Assembly: GCF_024372725.1 (NCBI RefSeq)
Contig: NZ_VOUA01000003.1
Span: 62,001 to 126,000, forward strand
Direction: 5' to 3'
DNA length: 64,000 nt
Source of the DNA: Methanosarcina sp. KYL-1
Lineage (GTDB): Archaea > Halobacteriota > Methanosarcinia > Methanosarcinales > Methanosarcinaceae
The translations under genes and the position numbers were made by a program. Positions 7,795-14,692 of the stretch are shown piece after piece. Below the pieces are notes generated by a model. The model had not been told where the DNA came from. It saw nothing but the letters and a program-made list of their open reading frames with translations, and searched no databases. The first letter of the stretch is position 1. The number at the start of each line of letters is the position of its first letter.

Positions 7795-7985
7795 GCGCAG
7801 AAATTGCCGCACTTTCCTTTCCCTATCCTGGACCTGTCCCTGAAAACCCCAGCCTCGAAGACCTCAGCAAAAACCCGCTTGTCCGGCAGTTCGCCGGCGT
7901 AAGTGAAGAGATCAAAAGGCACCACGCAACCATCGGGATGCTCTCCGAACTCTGCAAAATGATCTGTGAAAGCAGCCCCGAATAA
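7791..7985 (+). CDS. small conserved protein, unknown
   Basis: A 64-aa protein starting MSAEIAALSFPYPGP behind a GGGGGAGG site. The N-terminus is proline-rich and the C-terminal 35 residues are helical with two cysteines. The near-identical copy at 203-397 has mainly conservative changes, which supports it being a real protein. Confidence 0.55.
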   Translation: MSAEIAALSFPYPGPVPENPSLEDLSKNPLVRQFAGVSEEIKRHHATIGMLSELCKMICESSPE

Positions 7986-8063
7986 CACAGGGGAAAAGGG
8001 CCGCAATCAGGAAGAACACCGCGCCGTTGACCAGGGGAGGACCTTTCCTAAAAACCTGAATCG

Positions 8064-8354
8064 ATGGCCCACAAATCCCCAAAACTCCCCCCCAAAACCC
8101 AGTTCAAGCCTGGGCAACGGCACAAAAAAACACCTCGAAATCAACACACAAACCGGAAGAAAAGAACAGAAAAGAAATTGGTGACAAGAATGGAATACAC
8201 AGAAACGAAACACCCAAACCTTACTCACCTCAAGCAAGGTGATGTGAGGGGCGAAAAAACCGAGCACAAGCCGCCAAGCCAGGAGCCGGTGAATCACTCC
8301 TCAACGAACAATATGCACTCTCGCTATATAGCTTTTAAGGAGGTCAGAGCATGA
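8064..8354 (+). CDS. basic small protein with EHKPP motif
   Basis: A 96-aa protein whose first 45 residues are very basic (KSPKLPPKTQFKPGQRHKK and more Lys/Arg), suggesting DNA or RNA binding; the second half holds TEHKPPSQEP, shared with the 7648 gene. No good RBS precedes ATG 8064, so the start is uncertain; another frame (7966-8184) overlaps it. Its end supplies the AAGGAGG site for the next gene and overlaps it by ATGA. Confidence 0.45.
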   Translation: MAHKSPKLPPKTQFKPGQRHKKTPRNQHTNRKKRTEKKLVTRMEYTETKHPNLTHLKQGDVRGEKTEHKPPSQEPVNHSSTNNMHSRYIAFKEVRA

Positions 8355-8527
8355 CCGGGCACGAACTATGCGAAGCCTGCCGGAAAACATTCGTACCGGT
8401 CTCCTGCCCCAAAGTCCTCGGAAAACGCCTCTGCTCCAAATGCGCCCCAAAAAAACTTGCCAGGGCCAGAAACGAGAAAACCGCCCTGTCCCGGTCCCGG
8501 AAAATGCCTCGGAGGGTTCCCGCATGA
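8351..8527 (+). CDS. small zinc-ribbon protein
   Basis: A 58-aa protein with CEAC and CSKC knuckles separated by 19 residues, a minimal four-cysteine zinc ribbon, followed by a basic tail (KKLARARNEK). It starts at ATG 8351 after AAGGAGG and overlaps both neighbours by ATGA. Probably a nucleic-acid-binding accessory protein; no specific family recognised. Confidence 0.55.
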   Translation: MTGHELCEACRKTFVPVSCPKVLGKRLCSKCAPKKLARARNEKTALSRSRKMPRRVPA

Positions 8528-8649
8528 GCCGCAAAAACTTCTCCCGTCCTCTTCCTCGCGTCCGGGTCTACAAACTGAAATCCCACTGCCTTGAACTGCT
8601 TGCGCTCTACAATCCATGGGCCAGGCTCTGCCAGGGGGTGGGGGAGTGA
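8524..8649 (+). CDS. tiny basic protein
   Basis: A 41-aa protein (MSRKNFSRPLPRVRVYKLKS...) that is basic at the start and hydrophobic later. It is supported only by its position: ATGA overlap in front, GTGA overlap behind, and a GGAGG site upstream. Function unknown. Confidence 0.4.
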   Translation: MSRKNFSRPLPRVRVYKLKSHCLELLALYNPWARLCQGVGE

Positions 8650-8915
8650 ACCAGGTCCGGCCCGAAATAACCGCCTTTGCCGAAGCAATGGAAAAAACCA
8701 TGCAAAAGCACGACGCAGAAAAAGGGGATTCCTGGAAAAAGCTCGATGTGCACAACCTGGAAACCGAATTCTGGATGGAAGTAGAAGAACTCGGCTGTCT
8801 GCAAGATGACGGAATCCCCATAACTTCGCCTGATGCCATACATGAATTGCTGGATATCGCAAACATGGCAATGATGCTTTTCTGTAGATCTCAGGGGGTG
8901 AGTGAGAGTGAGTAA
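8646..8915 (+). CDS. MazG-like (all-alpha NTP pyrophosphohydrolase) candidate
   Basis: An 89-aa all-helical protein with the paired acidic motif of MazG-type enzymes: EFWMEVEEL (ExxxE/EE) and, after about 28 residues, HELLDIANMA (ExxD followed by N). In the family these residues hold Mg2+ and hydrolyse non-canonical or excess nucleoside triphosphates. Viral MazG homologues adjust nucleotide or alarmone pools. GTG 8646 is chosen because it overlaps the previous stop. Confidence 0.6.
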   Translation: MNQVRPEITAFAEAMEKTMQKHDAEKGDSWKKLDVHNLETEFWMEVEELGCLQDDGIPITSPDAIHELLDIANMAMMLFCRSQGVSESE

Positions 8916-9204
8916 CCTACACCTTGAGGATACAGCTTCAAAGTACGTAGATGCATATCTGGATGCTTCTCACCCGGTTCCTTTGATTGAGCTAAATAGG
9001 AACCTGCGCGCGCTGGAAAGTTCCAGAGACGACGTTGAGAAAGGTATTATAGTAAAAGAAGAGGCTCTGAAAGACGAAAAAAGGAAACTGGCAGCCATCG
9101 AAGACAGAATCCAGGCGTACCGCGAAGCAATCGAAGCTATAAGGACATTCCGTAATCAGCGCGAGCCGGAGGAAGAACCGGTAGAAGAGCCGGAGGGGTA
9201 CTAA
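8908..9204 (+). CDS. coiled-coil protein, unknown
   Basis: About 98 aa. Residues 25-75 form a long charged coiled coil (LNRNLRALESSRDDVEKG through LAAIEDRIQAYREAIEAI), with an acidic tail (EEEPVEEPEG). GTG 8908 is nine bases after a GGGGG site; GTG 8902 is the alternative. Possibly a scaffold or a partner of other coiled-coil proteins in this operon (10577-10816). Confidence 0.5.
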   Translation: MSNLHLEDTASKYVDAYLDASHPVPLIELNRNLRALESSRDDVEKGIIVKEEALKDEKRKLAAIEDRIQAYREAIEAIRTFRNQREPEEEPVEEPEGY

Positions 9205-9404
9205 TGATGAATGCCACATACACCGGCCCCAACGTTGCCCCTGGATTAGATTCAGTTCCTCTAATTAATTTGGTGCCGTTTGTCCTGATTTTTATCACTC
9301 TGGCCCTCTATGCATACTTCCCGATATGGTGCATAGACCAAATTACTCAGCTTGAAAAAAAGGTCAAGGAACTTGAAGAACAGGTCAAGGGGGCTTCGGA
9401 ATGA
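9204..9404 (+). CDS. single-TM protein with coiled-coil tail
   Basis: A 66-aa protein with one membrane helix (residues 22-45, LVPFVLIFITLALYAYF) and a short C-terminal coiled coil (LEKKVKELEEQVKG). It ends with KGASE, a pentapeptide also ending the 9730-9936 product because both gene ends contain the same GGGGGCTTCGG RBS segment. Reminiscent of small viral membrane proteins or spanin-like parts, but unassigned. Confidence 0.5.
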   Translation: MMNATYTGPNVAPGLDSVPLINLVPFVLIFITLALYAYFPIWCIDQITQLEKKVKELEEQVKGASE

Positions 9405-9733
9405 GCGCAACGCATCTCTGTAAAATTGTAGCTGCTCCTGACCCTAACGCAGACCGGGAAGACGTATCATACGACATCCACCACATGAAACTGTACCTTG
9501 ACATGAACACAGGACAGTTCAAGACCCGGTTAATTTGCTCCGGATGCGGGCAAAAATGCAGCTGCAGGTGTTATTCTTCCCTTGAAGATGCTGTTTTCTA
9601 TCAGAGTGAAAGAGAAGAAGTCCTCTGCGACTCCTGCTTTATGGCAGAAGGATATGATGAATGGGACATTGAAAATGGGGATTTTGATGTGCTTGCTGGC
9701 GAATTCTGCGGGATTGGAGGGGACCAGGAATGA
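9401..9733 (+). CDS. cysteine-rich zinc protein
   Basis: A 110-aa protein with CSGCGQKCSCRC in the middle and CDSC later, enough for one or two zinc sites, plus an acidic C-terminus. It overlaps both neighbours by ATGA. Unknown role. Confidence 0.5.
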   Translation: MSATHLCKIVAAPDPNADREDVSYDIHHMKLYLDMNTGQFKTRLICSGCGQKCSCRCYSSLEDAVFYQSEREEVLCDSCFMAEGYDEWDIENGDFDVLAGEFCGIGGDQE

Positions 9734-9936
9734 GCGCATTTAACCTGTTCAAAATGGAAATTCGCTGTTCATTTCTGGAGCTTGCCGGGCTTGTGGGGGT
9801 TACAAGCGGACTTATTGCTGCAATTAATGCATCACTGGGAGGAAAACTAACCCCGCCTCTTATTTTGATTTATTTCGGGGTTTTGCTCTTTATCCTGTCT
9901 ATCCTGTCGCGGAAATTCAAGGGGGCTTCGGAATGA
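9730..9936 (+). CDS. two-TM small membrane protein
   Basis: A 68-aa protein with two hydrophobic helices (LAGLVGVTSGLIAAINAS and LILIYFGVLLFILSIL) and a basic end before KGASE. Holin-like in size and layout, but without any direct evidence of lysis function. Confidence 0.5.
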   Translation: MSAFNLFKMEIRCSFLELAGLVGVTSGLIAAINASLGGKLTPPLILIYFGVLLFILSILSRKFKGASE

Positions 9937-10160
9937 ACCTTCAAAGACCTCATATTTCCCCCCGTCTAAAAAAGAACATTGGCCTTTTGTTTTCAACCGT
10001 GGCACACTTCTATTTTATATCAATCACTGGCGTTGCAGTACTCAATGTAGGTCTAGCTGCCAACCTCATGACCGTAAACTGTGCATACCTGTATGCTGCG
10101 AGTCTGTATATCCTCCTGATACACTATGCATATAAGTTCTTCAAGGGGGAAGGGCAATGA
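9933..10160 (+). CDS. two-TM small membrane protein
   Basis: A 75-aa protein with a basic N-terminus (RPHISPRLKKN) and two membrane helices (LLFSTVAHFYFISITGVAV; YLYAASLYILLIHYAYKF). Overlaps its neighbours by ATGA. Unknown function. Confidence 0.5.
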   Translation: MNLQRPHISPRLKKNIGLLFSTVAHFYFISITGVAVLNVGLAANLMTVNCAYLYAASLYILLIHYAYKFFKGEGQ

Positions 10161-10276
10161 GATTCGTATCTGAAGTTTCATTACTGCCTCTCTTATTCGT
10201 ATCCTCGGCATTTCTTGGCCTGGTCCTGCTCTGGTTCTGCCTCTCGATCCTATCTATTGCGGGGATGGGACTATGA
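10157..10276 (+). CDS. 39-aa membrane peptide
   Basis: MRFVSEVSLLPLLF followed by one long hydrophobic helix and a short end. Supported by ATGA overlaps at both ends and an AAGGGGGAAGGG site. Confidence 0.4.
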   Translation: MRFVSEVSLLPLLFVSSAFLGLVLLWFCLSILSIAGMGL

Positions 10277-10395
10277 ATGCATACATCAAGACCAAAAAAC
10301 AGGCCTTCCTATTCTTCCTATTCTCTCTGATCTGCTGGATCCTCGTGATCTCACTGTATTTGCACAGCTCCTATCGGTGGGGTGTGTCACTATGA
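10273..10395 (+). CDS. 40-aa membrane peptide
   Basis: Starts MNAYIKTKKQ, then one hydrophobic helix (FLFFLFSLICWILVISLYL). Overlaps its neighbours by four bases. Three consecutive tiny membrane genes (9933-10395) may act together. Confidence 0.4.
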   Translation: MNAYIKTKKQAFLFFLFSLICWILVISLYLHSSYRWGVSL

Positions 10396-10580
10396 GGGAG
10401 ATTATAGGCTGCACGGCTGAGGGCCGTTTTGCATATTGTATCGACTGCAAATATCAGGACTCCGAAGAGGGTTGCAGGGAATATATCAGGATGTTCAAAG
10501 CGCAGCTGGAGTTCGCAGTGAACCAACCGGGGAACCGAAGGAAAATTCGCCTGATCCAGGTCCCGGGGGTGAAAGCGTGA
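10392..10580 (+). CDS. small four-cysteine protein
   Basis: A 62-aa protein with cysteines in the order C-x11-C-x2-C-x9-C, a plausible zinc site, and a basic C-terminus (GNRRKIRLIQV). ATG 10392 overlaps the previous stop. Confidence 0.45.
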   Translation: MREIIGCTAEGRFAYCIDCKYQDSEEGCREYIRMFKAQLEFAVNQPGNRRKIRLIQVPGVKA

Positions 10581-10816
10581 AGATTGATATTTCTTCGATT
10601 GATTCTGAACTTGCCGGGTTAGAGGAAAAAAAGGCAGAAATCGAGTCCAATATCAGTGACCTGGAAGATGAGCTTAGTGACTTAGAGAACGATCTAATCA
10701 GCATAGATCGGCGGATAGAAGAGCTGTCCTCATTGAAAGAGATATCAAGGCCAGATGTAAGGGCACATTTCATAAAGAAAGATGAAAAGCAGACGCAACT
10801 GGGGGGTGTTGCATGA
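10577..10816 (+). CDS. coiled-coil protein
   Basis: A 79-aa acidic protein that is almost all coiled coil with regular leucine/isoleucine heptads (ELAGLEEKKAEIES, LEDELSDLENDLISIDRRI). GTG 10577 overlaps the preceding TGA. Like 8908-9204 it may form rods or clamps; function unknown. Confidence 0.5.
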   Translation: MKIDISSIDSELAGLEEKKAEIESNISDLEDELSDLENDLISIDRRIEELSSLKEISRPDVRAHFIKKDEKQTQLGGVA

Positions 10817-10956
10817 CCTGGAGAAAGGGAATTCTCAGGGACCACTGCGAACGCTGCCGCCATTACGCAGAAGGCGGGTGCCAGGGCTGCAAAATCGGGG
10901 ATATCTGCGAGGACCCTGCAAAAAAGTGCCAGGATGAAAACGAGGAGGCGGTCTAA
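10813..10956 (+). CDS. small cysteine-rich protein
   Basis: A 47-aa protein with CERCRHYAEGGCQGCKIGDIC and one more Cys, seven cysteines in all, probably a compact zinc finger. Overlaps the genes on both sides (ATGA and TAATG). Confidence 0.45.
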   Translation: MTWRKGILRDHCERCRHYAEGGCQGCKIGDICEDPAKKCQDENEEAV

Positions 10957-11447
10957 TGGGTATACTCCTGAACAATGAAGAACGTAAGAAAGCAAGGCGT
11001 GAAGGCCGTATTGGCTTCCCCTATCCTCTGAAAGGAGCTCACCGGCAAAAGCACAACCTGATCGGGGAAATCCCAATAAACGGGCTGACAGGGCATGATT
11101 ACGCAAGTATGCTGAAGTCTGCCCCTGCAGAACTTAAAGAAGCAATCGAAAAAGAGAGGTTAATCTGTTCTTCAACCCTAGGCGACTCAAAAACGTACTA
11201 CGAAATAAGAGATAGTTTCTATCTCACCAAGGCTGCCCCTGACCCGGGAAGTATCAAAAGTCCTGGATTCCTATATGCTTTTCTCTTTGGTGATTTTCCG
11301 GCTGATTTTGAATTCCGTAAATGCATGAATCATGATGAGGCCAAGACCGCTGCAATCATGCTTGCGGTAAAACGTGGAGATTCCATAAAGAGGGTTTACC
11401 GGCTCTTATCTCGCGGAGGATGGAAGAGAGTTAGGGGGGTGGCATAA
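10956..11447 (+). CDS. 163-aa soluble protein, unknown
   Basis: One of the longer proteins of the early operon, with mixed alpha/beta composition, no membrane segment and no recognised motif. Conserved-looking segments are IGFPYPLKGAHRQKHN near the N-terminus and the helical C-terminus (AAIMLAVKRGDSIKRVYRLL). ATG 10956 shares one base with the previous stop. No function proposed. Confidence 0.55.
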   Translation: MGILLNNEERKKARREGRIGFPYPLKGAHRQKHNLIGEIPINGLTGHDYASMLKSAPAELKEAIEKERLICSSTLGDSKTYYEIRDSFYLTKAAPDPGSIKSPGFLYAFLFGDFPADFEFRKCMNHDEAKTAAIMLAVKRGDSIKRVYRLLSRGGWKRVRGVA

Positions 11448-11744
11448 TTGCCTAACTGGTACAATGATGGTGTATGTAGACAGTGCCAGAGGCGGCTGGA
11501 CCAGATCTCCGATATCTGCCCTGATGAAAAGGTCCAGGGATTGATTGCAGAAATCAACACAATCCTGGATACTGCAGGTACTGAATGTCCGGATAAATAC
11601 CCGGATCTCAGAGAATGTTGTGAGGTCTGCCCCAAGTACAAAAACGGTTGCCCTGGATGCTCACAAATGAAATGTAAGTCCTGCTGGCCAGAGAAAAAGA
11701 AGGACTGTCCCGGATGCGATGAAAAACCCAGGAGGCAGTTGTGA
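11448..11744 (+). CDS. cysteine-rich multi-zinc protein
   Basis: A 98-aa protein with 14 cysteines, including CRQC, CEVC, CPGC, CKSC and CPGC knuckles, enough for about three zinc sites. It starts at TTG 11448 directly after the previous stop and behind a GGGGGGTGG site. Function unknown; nucleic-acid binding is plausible. Confidence 0.5.
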   Translation: MPNWYNDGVCRQCQRRLDQISDICPDEKVQGLIAEINTILDTAGTECPDKYPDLRECCEVCPKYKNGCPGCSQMKCKSCWPEKKKDCPGCDEKPRRQL

Positions 11745-11884
11745 TGAAGCGTTGGGACTGCATGACCATCCAGGAACAGCAGGAATATGTAGAACGCCAT
11801 GGCCGGGGATACGTCCGGATCAGGTCCGATGCTGAGATTGAAGCTTATGGGGCCTTTGCCCCATTAGAGGAGGGTTCTGAATGA
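11744..11884 (+). CDS. 46-aa soluble protein
   Basis: MKRWDCMTIQEQQEYVERHG and an acidic end. Positional support: overlaps the previous stop by one base and the next start by four. Unknown. Confidence 0.4.
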   Translation: MKRWDCMTIQEQQEYVERHGRGYVRIRSDAEIEAYGAFAPLEEGSE

Positions 11885-12204
11885 GCGAACAGACCCGGAA
11901 CCCTTCTTCTTTTTTTGCGTCCAGGATATCCCTTCCCAAACTCTCAGGTGTGCAGCTGGGAGCCTGGGGAGGGATTGCCGGCGCCGCCCTTGTTGGTCTG
12001 TGGGGATCCGCTGCAGCTGCGAACCTGGTGTGGTCCGTCTCAAACTTGCCTCTGGTCCTGCATCAACACAGGCTGGTCCGGGAATTTGATGCTCAAGGCC
12101 TCCGGGAAGAAGCTGAGAAAGCCCGGGCTCTGCTCCGGACCTTTTCTATCTATGAAGGCTTTGCTCTTGTTGGGATCCTCAGGGCAGCTACAGGGGTGAT
12201 CTGA
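11881..12204 (+). CDS. 107-aa membrane protein
   Basis: The N-terminal 20 residues are polar, followed by an Ala/Gly-rich membrane helix (residues 28-50, LGAWGGIAGAALVGLWGSAAA), an amphipathic stretch and a possible second hydrophobic segment at the end (YEGFALVGILRAATG). Unknown function. Confidence 0.5.
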   Translation: MSEQTRNPSSFFASRISLPKLSGVQLGAWGGIAGAALVGLWGSAAAANLVWSVSNLPLVLHQHRLVREFDAQGLREEAEKARALLRTFSIYEGFALVGILRAATGVI

Positions 12205-12375
12205 ATGTTTCATTTTCGCAGAATGTCTCGTTTTCGCACAATCTCCACAGAGGGTACATCTCCAACTGCCCGCTATTGGCGCGCTCGCCGTGCCCACTGG
12301 CCCAGCTCCACGGTCAGGAAAAATGCCATTTTAGCGGTGTTGTACTCTAGCCGAAAATACTGGGGGATGATCTGA
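12205..12375 (+). CDS. 56-aa very basic protein
   Basis: Arg-rich (FRRMSRFRTIS, RYWRARRAHW) with no acidic stretch. Starts directly after the previous stop and ends one base before the next start. May bind nucleic acid; could also be a spurious frame, since no RBS is strong. Confidence 0.35.
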   Translation: MFHFRRMSRFRTISTEGTSPTARYWRARRAHWPSSTVRKNAILAVLYSSRKYWGMI

Positions 12376-12771
12376 ATGAAATACCAGTGCCCCAAATGCA
12401 AGGAGATTATCTCTGATCGGGCTCTCCGTGGAGTTCAGGGCCAGCACAGAAAAAGCGGGAAAAAATCTGGACTTTTATACTTTCAAGCTTGCCCAAAGTG
12501 TGGAAAGGAATCGTACCACTACAATGCTGCAGGCTACAAGGATAATGGGTCCTGGATCGAGTTGACAGATTCCGGAGAGCCTTATGATTTCATGAAGGAG
12601 CCTGTACCGTATCGCTGCTTTATACCTACCACACTTGCTGAGTGCAACAATACATGCTGTATGGAATGCACCTATGAGATGGAAGACCTGGATCGAGAAG
12701 AATGTCCATACAGGAAGCAACTGACGACCGTCAAGAAACAGCCCACGCTTACAGCGTTTGGAGGGGTCTGA
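12376..12771 (+). CDS. 131-aa zinc-finger protein
   Basis: Begins with CPKC and, 30 residues later, CPKCGKESYH, a standard zinc ribbon. A second cysteine cluster (C-NNTCCMEC, then EECPY) lies at residues 95-117. No enzyme motif is visible. Confidence 0.5.
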   Translation: MKYQCPKCKEIISDRALRGVQGQHRKSGKKSGLLYFQACPKCGKESYHYNAAGYKDNGSWIELTDSGEPYDFMKEPVPYRCFIPTTLAECNNTCCMECTYEMEDLDREECPYRKQLTTVKKQPTLTAFGGV

Positions 12772-12772
12772 T

Positions 12773-13003
12773 ATGGTAAAACCCTCTAAAAGCCAATCTG
12801 ATTTGGAGTATATCCGTCAGCGTTACGGCGTACCTGCATATCCAGGAGTTAAAGTACAAGTTTATGATGGGAGAGTAGGGACTATCAGAAAAGGAGACGG
12901 GGGATATATTGGTGTCACCTTTCCGGAAAAACCCTCGCGAGTGGAGCAATATCACCCTACATGGGAAATAAAGTATTTCGTGGAAAAAAGGTGTGTGGTT
13001 TAA
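12773..13003 (+). CDS. 76-aa SH3/KOW-like protein
   Basis: The core PGVKVQVYDGRVGTIRKGDGGYIGVTF has the strand pattern of a small beta barrel (SH3- or KOW-like). ATG 12773 follows GGAGGGG and the previous stop. Unknown role. Confidence 0.5.
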   Translation: MVKPSKSQSDLEYIRQRYGVPAYPGVKVQVYDGRVGTIRKGDGGYIGVTFPEKPSRVEQYHPTWEIKYFVEKRCVV

Positions 13004-13317
13004 TGGCAGCCCGGATCATTGCAGAATACCCAGCAACTCTTTCTAATTATGACGAGCTCCGGGCCCGGATCTGGGAGTTCATAGACCTGATCGAGCCACA
13101 GCCAAAAACGGGGGGGAATCCGGAGAGGGAATGTAAGGGTATGGGAACAGGGCCTGCCTTGACGGATGAACAGATCCGGCAGCAGGCGATTATCCGGAGT
13201 AACGCGAACATAGAAAGGAGGTGTCAGCTCAACATAAATCGAGAGATAAAAGATATCATCAAGGCTAAGCCCTGCAGGGTGGATCCACTGACTCATACTA
13301 CAGGGTGGAGAATATGA
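13003..13317 (+). CDS. 104-aa soluble protein, unknown
   Basis: Starts MAARIIAEYPATLSNYDE; helical throughout, no motif recognised. ATG 13003 overlaps the previous stop by one base; an upstream in-frame ATG (12961) lies inside the previous gene. It overlaps the following gene by ATGA. Confidence 0.45.
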   Translation: MAARIIAEYPATLSNYDELRARIWEFIDLIEPQPKTGGNPERECKGMGTGPALTDEQIRQQAIIRSNANIERRCQLNINREIKDIIKAKPCRVDPLTHTTGWRI

Positions 13318-13853
13318 ACACTGCAGCTGCAGAACTGCTGGGTACCTTCGGATCCCTGGGATCCCGTGAAGTGCTCAAGGATATCCTGAGGGAGCTGATC
13401 CGGGAAGAGCCTGAGATCCTCTTAGAGGCCCTGCAGGTGACGTTCAGGGAAATATCTGAACGTATCGACTTCACACAGAATGAGAGTATCAAGGACCGTG
13501 CACGGATTGCGGATCTGGAGCTCCTATTAGGTCTGGAAGAGGAAATAAAGGACCCTGAAGATCCGTACTACCTTGAACAGAAAGAGAGGCGGGAAGAGCT
13601 CAGGCAGCAGGCCAGCCTCATTCAGGATATCCAGGGAAATCCAGAGAAGAGTCTGGAGGAACGGCTCTATGATGAGCTCCAGAGAAGCCTGTCACTGAAA
13701 AACAGGGACATCATGAACCTGTTTGGCTGGGACAAATCAAACACTATGAAAGCAACACGGCTCATGCAGAGAATGCCTGAGAAATACCCTGATGTGGTCT
13801 ACGAGAAAGTACCCGGTAAGAACCGAGTAATGCGCATCCATATAAAGAATTAA
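13314..13853 (+). CDS. helical protein with C-terminal wHTH, replication or regulatory candidate
   Basis: About 179 aa, the last gene of the early operon. The first 120 residues are charged helices (EVLKDILRELIREEPEILL); the last 55 (SLKNRDIMNLFGWDKSNTMKATRLMQR and a basic wing ending RVMRIHIKN) look like a winged helix. It lies immediately upstream of the iteron-like palindromes at 13.87-14.24 kb, so an origin- or operator-binding role is the simplest idea. ATG 13314 (ATGA overlap) is preferred over GTG 13305. Confidence 0.5.
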   Translation: MNTAAAELLGTFGSLGSREVLKDILRELIREEPEILLEALQVTFREISERIDFTQNESIKDRARIADLELLLGLEEEIKDPEDPYYLEQKERREELRQQASLIQDIQGNPEKSLEERLYDELQRSLSLKNRDIMNLFGWDKSNTMKATRLMQRMPEKYPDVVYEKVPGKNRVMRIHIKN

Positions 13854-13869
13854 TAAAGGTTCACGCTGT

Positions 13870-14245
13870 AAATTTCAAACATGATGTTTAAACATTTCAA
13901 ACATGATGTTTGAAATTTCGAAGAAAAGGAGATGAAAATGGTGATTCCATTTATATAGTGACTGAATGAAGGAACGAGCTTTCTTCAAAAGACAAAAAAG
14001 TGACAAGGAAAGTTGTTCACCGGGAAGAAAAAATCCCAAAAATCTCTCTTATTTTTTATCTCTCTTATTTTATATCATTTTAAGAATTTGTAAATGAAAT
14101 TTGTAAAATGAATCATATCTGTTCTGAAAGTTCAAACATCATGTTTGAAACGTTTGAAAATGTTTGAAATTATGTTTTCAATATCAGTAAACTCTTTTTT
14201 TTAATTCAAACAAATTGTTTGAAAATGTTTGAAATAACTTTTTAA
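13870..14245. repeat. Iteron-like palindromes: candidate origin or operator
   Basis: In this AT-rich, gene-free stretch the element TTTCAAACAT/ATGTTTGAAA recurs. ATTTCAAACATGATGTTTGAAAT (about 13895-13917) is an 11-1-11 palindrome; a related copy precedes it (about 13876), and further copies lie near 14131-14172 and 14205-14235, several with half-site repeats of TGTTTGAAA. Such arrays mark plasmid/viral origins or cooperative operators. It lies directly after the wHTH gene. Confidence 0.6.
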
Positions 14246-14259
14246 TAAATTATTAATTC

Positions 14260-14692
14260 TCTTTTTTATCCAGGAAGTCCTTGTCCTGGAAGATCCTGAA
14301 AAGCTCCGGATCTTTGCAGCTGCAGACCTTCCCTGCAGGTCAGGACCAGGACTTTCCCGGGCGCCAAGATCCTACATGTCCTGCATCCGGAGGAAGGCCT
14401 TGTCCTGGAACTTCAGTGGAACTTCCGGGAAGGCCTTGTCCTTGAATATCCTGGAGTGCTCCGTACCTTCGCATATGGGTGAGATTTGCAAGGAAGGCCT
14501 TCCGGGAAGATCTTCCTAACCCGGGGAGAAATTCTTCCTTGCAGCTGCAAAGGTCCAGAAAAAACGATAGCAAGAAAATTGATGAAAATTGAAAGGACAT
14601 CTGTGGAAAGTCGGATGCAAAGTACCTTTTGAGAATAACTTTTTTCCATTCTGCTTGCGGATGATGACAATCTTCCTCTCAATAAATCAGTG
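14260..14692. repeat. GC-rich palindromic repeats (GGAAGGCCTTGTCC family)
   Basis: No gene is supported. TCCTTGTCCTGGAAG, GGAAGGCCTTGTCCTGGAA, GGAAGGCCTTGTCCTTGAA and GGAAGGCCTTCCGGGAAG recur within 300 bp, each with local dyad symmetry, and contrast sharply with the AT-rich DNA on both sides. CTTTGCAGCTGCAGACC resembles a segment near 16217-16260 on the other side of the cargo gene. Confidence 0.5.

Noticed and set aside
7966-8184. 72-codon frame overlapping the basic EHKPP protein
   Set aside because: The frame at 8064-8354 shares a motif with another element protein and ends in the standard ATGA overlap, so it was preferred; in the copy at 1-500 the alternative frame ends soon after similarity stops.
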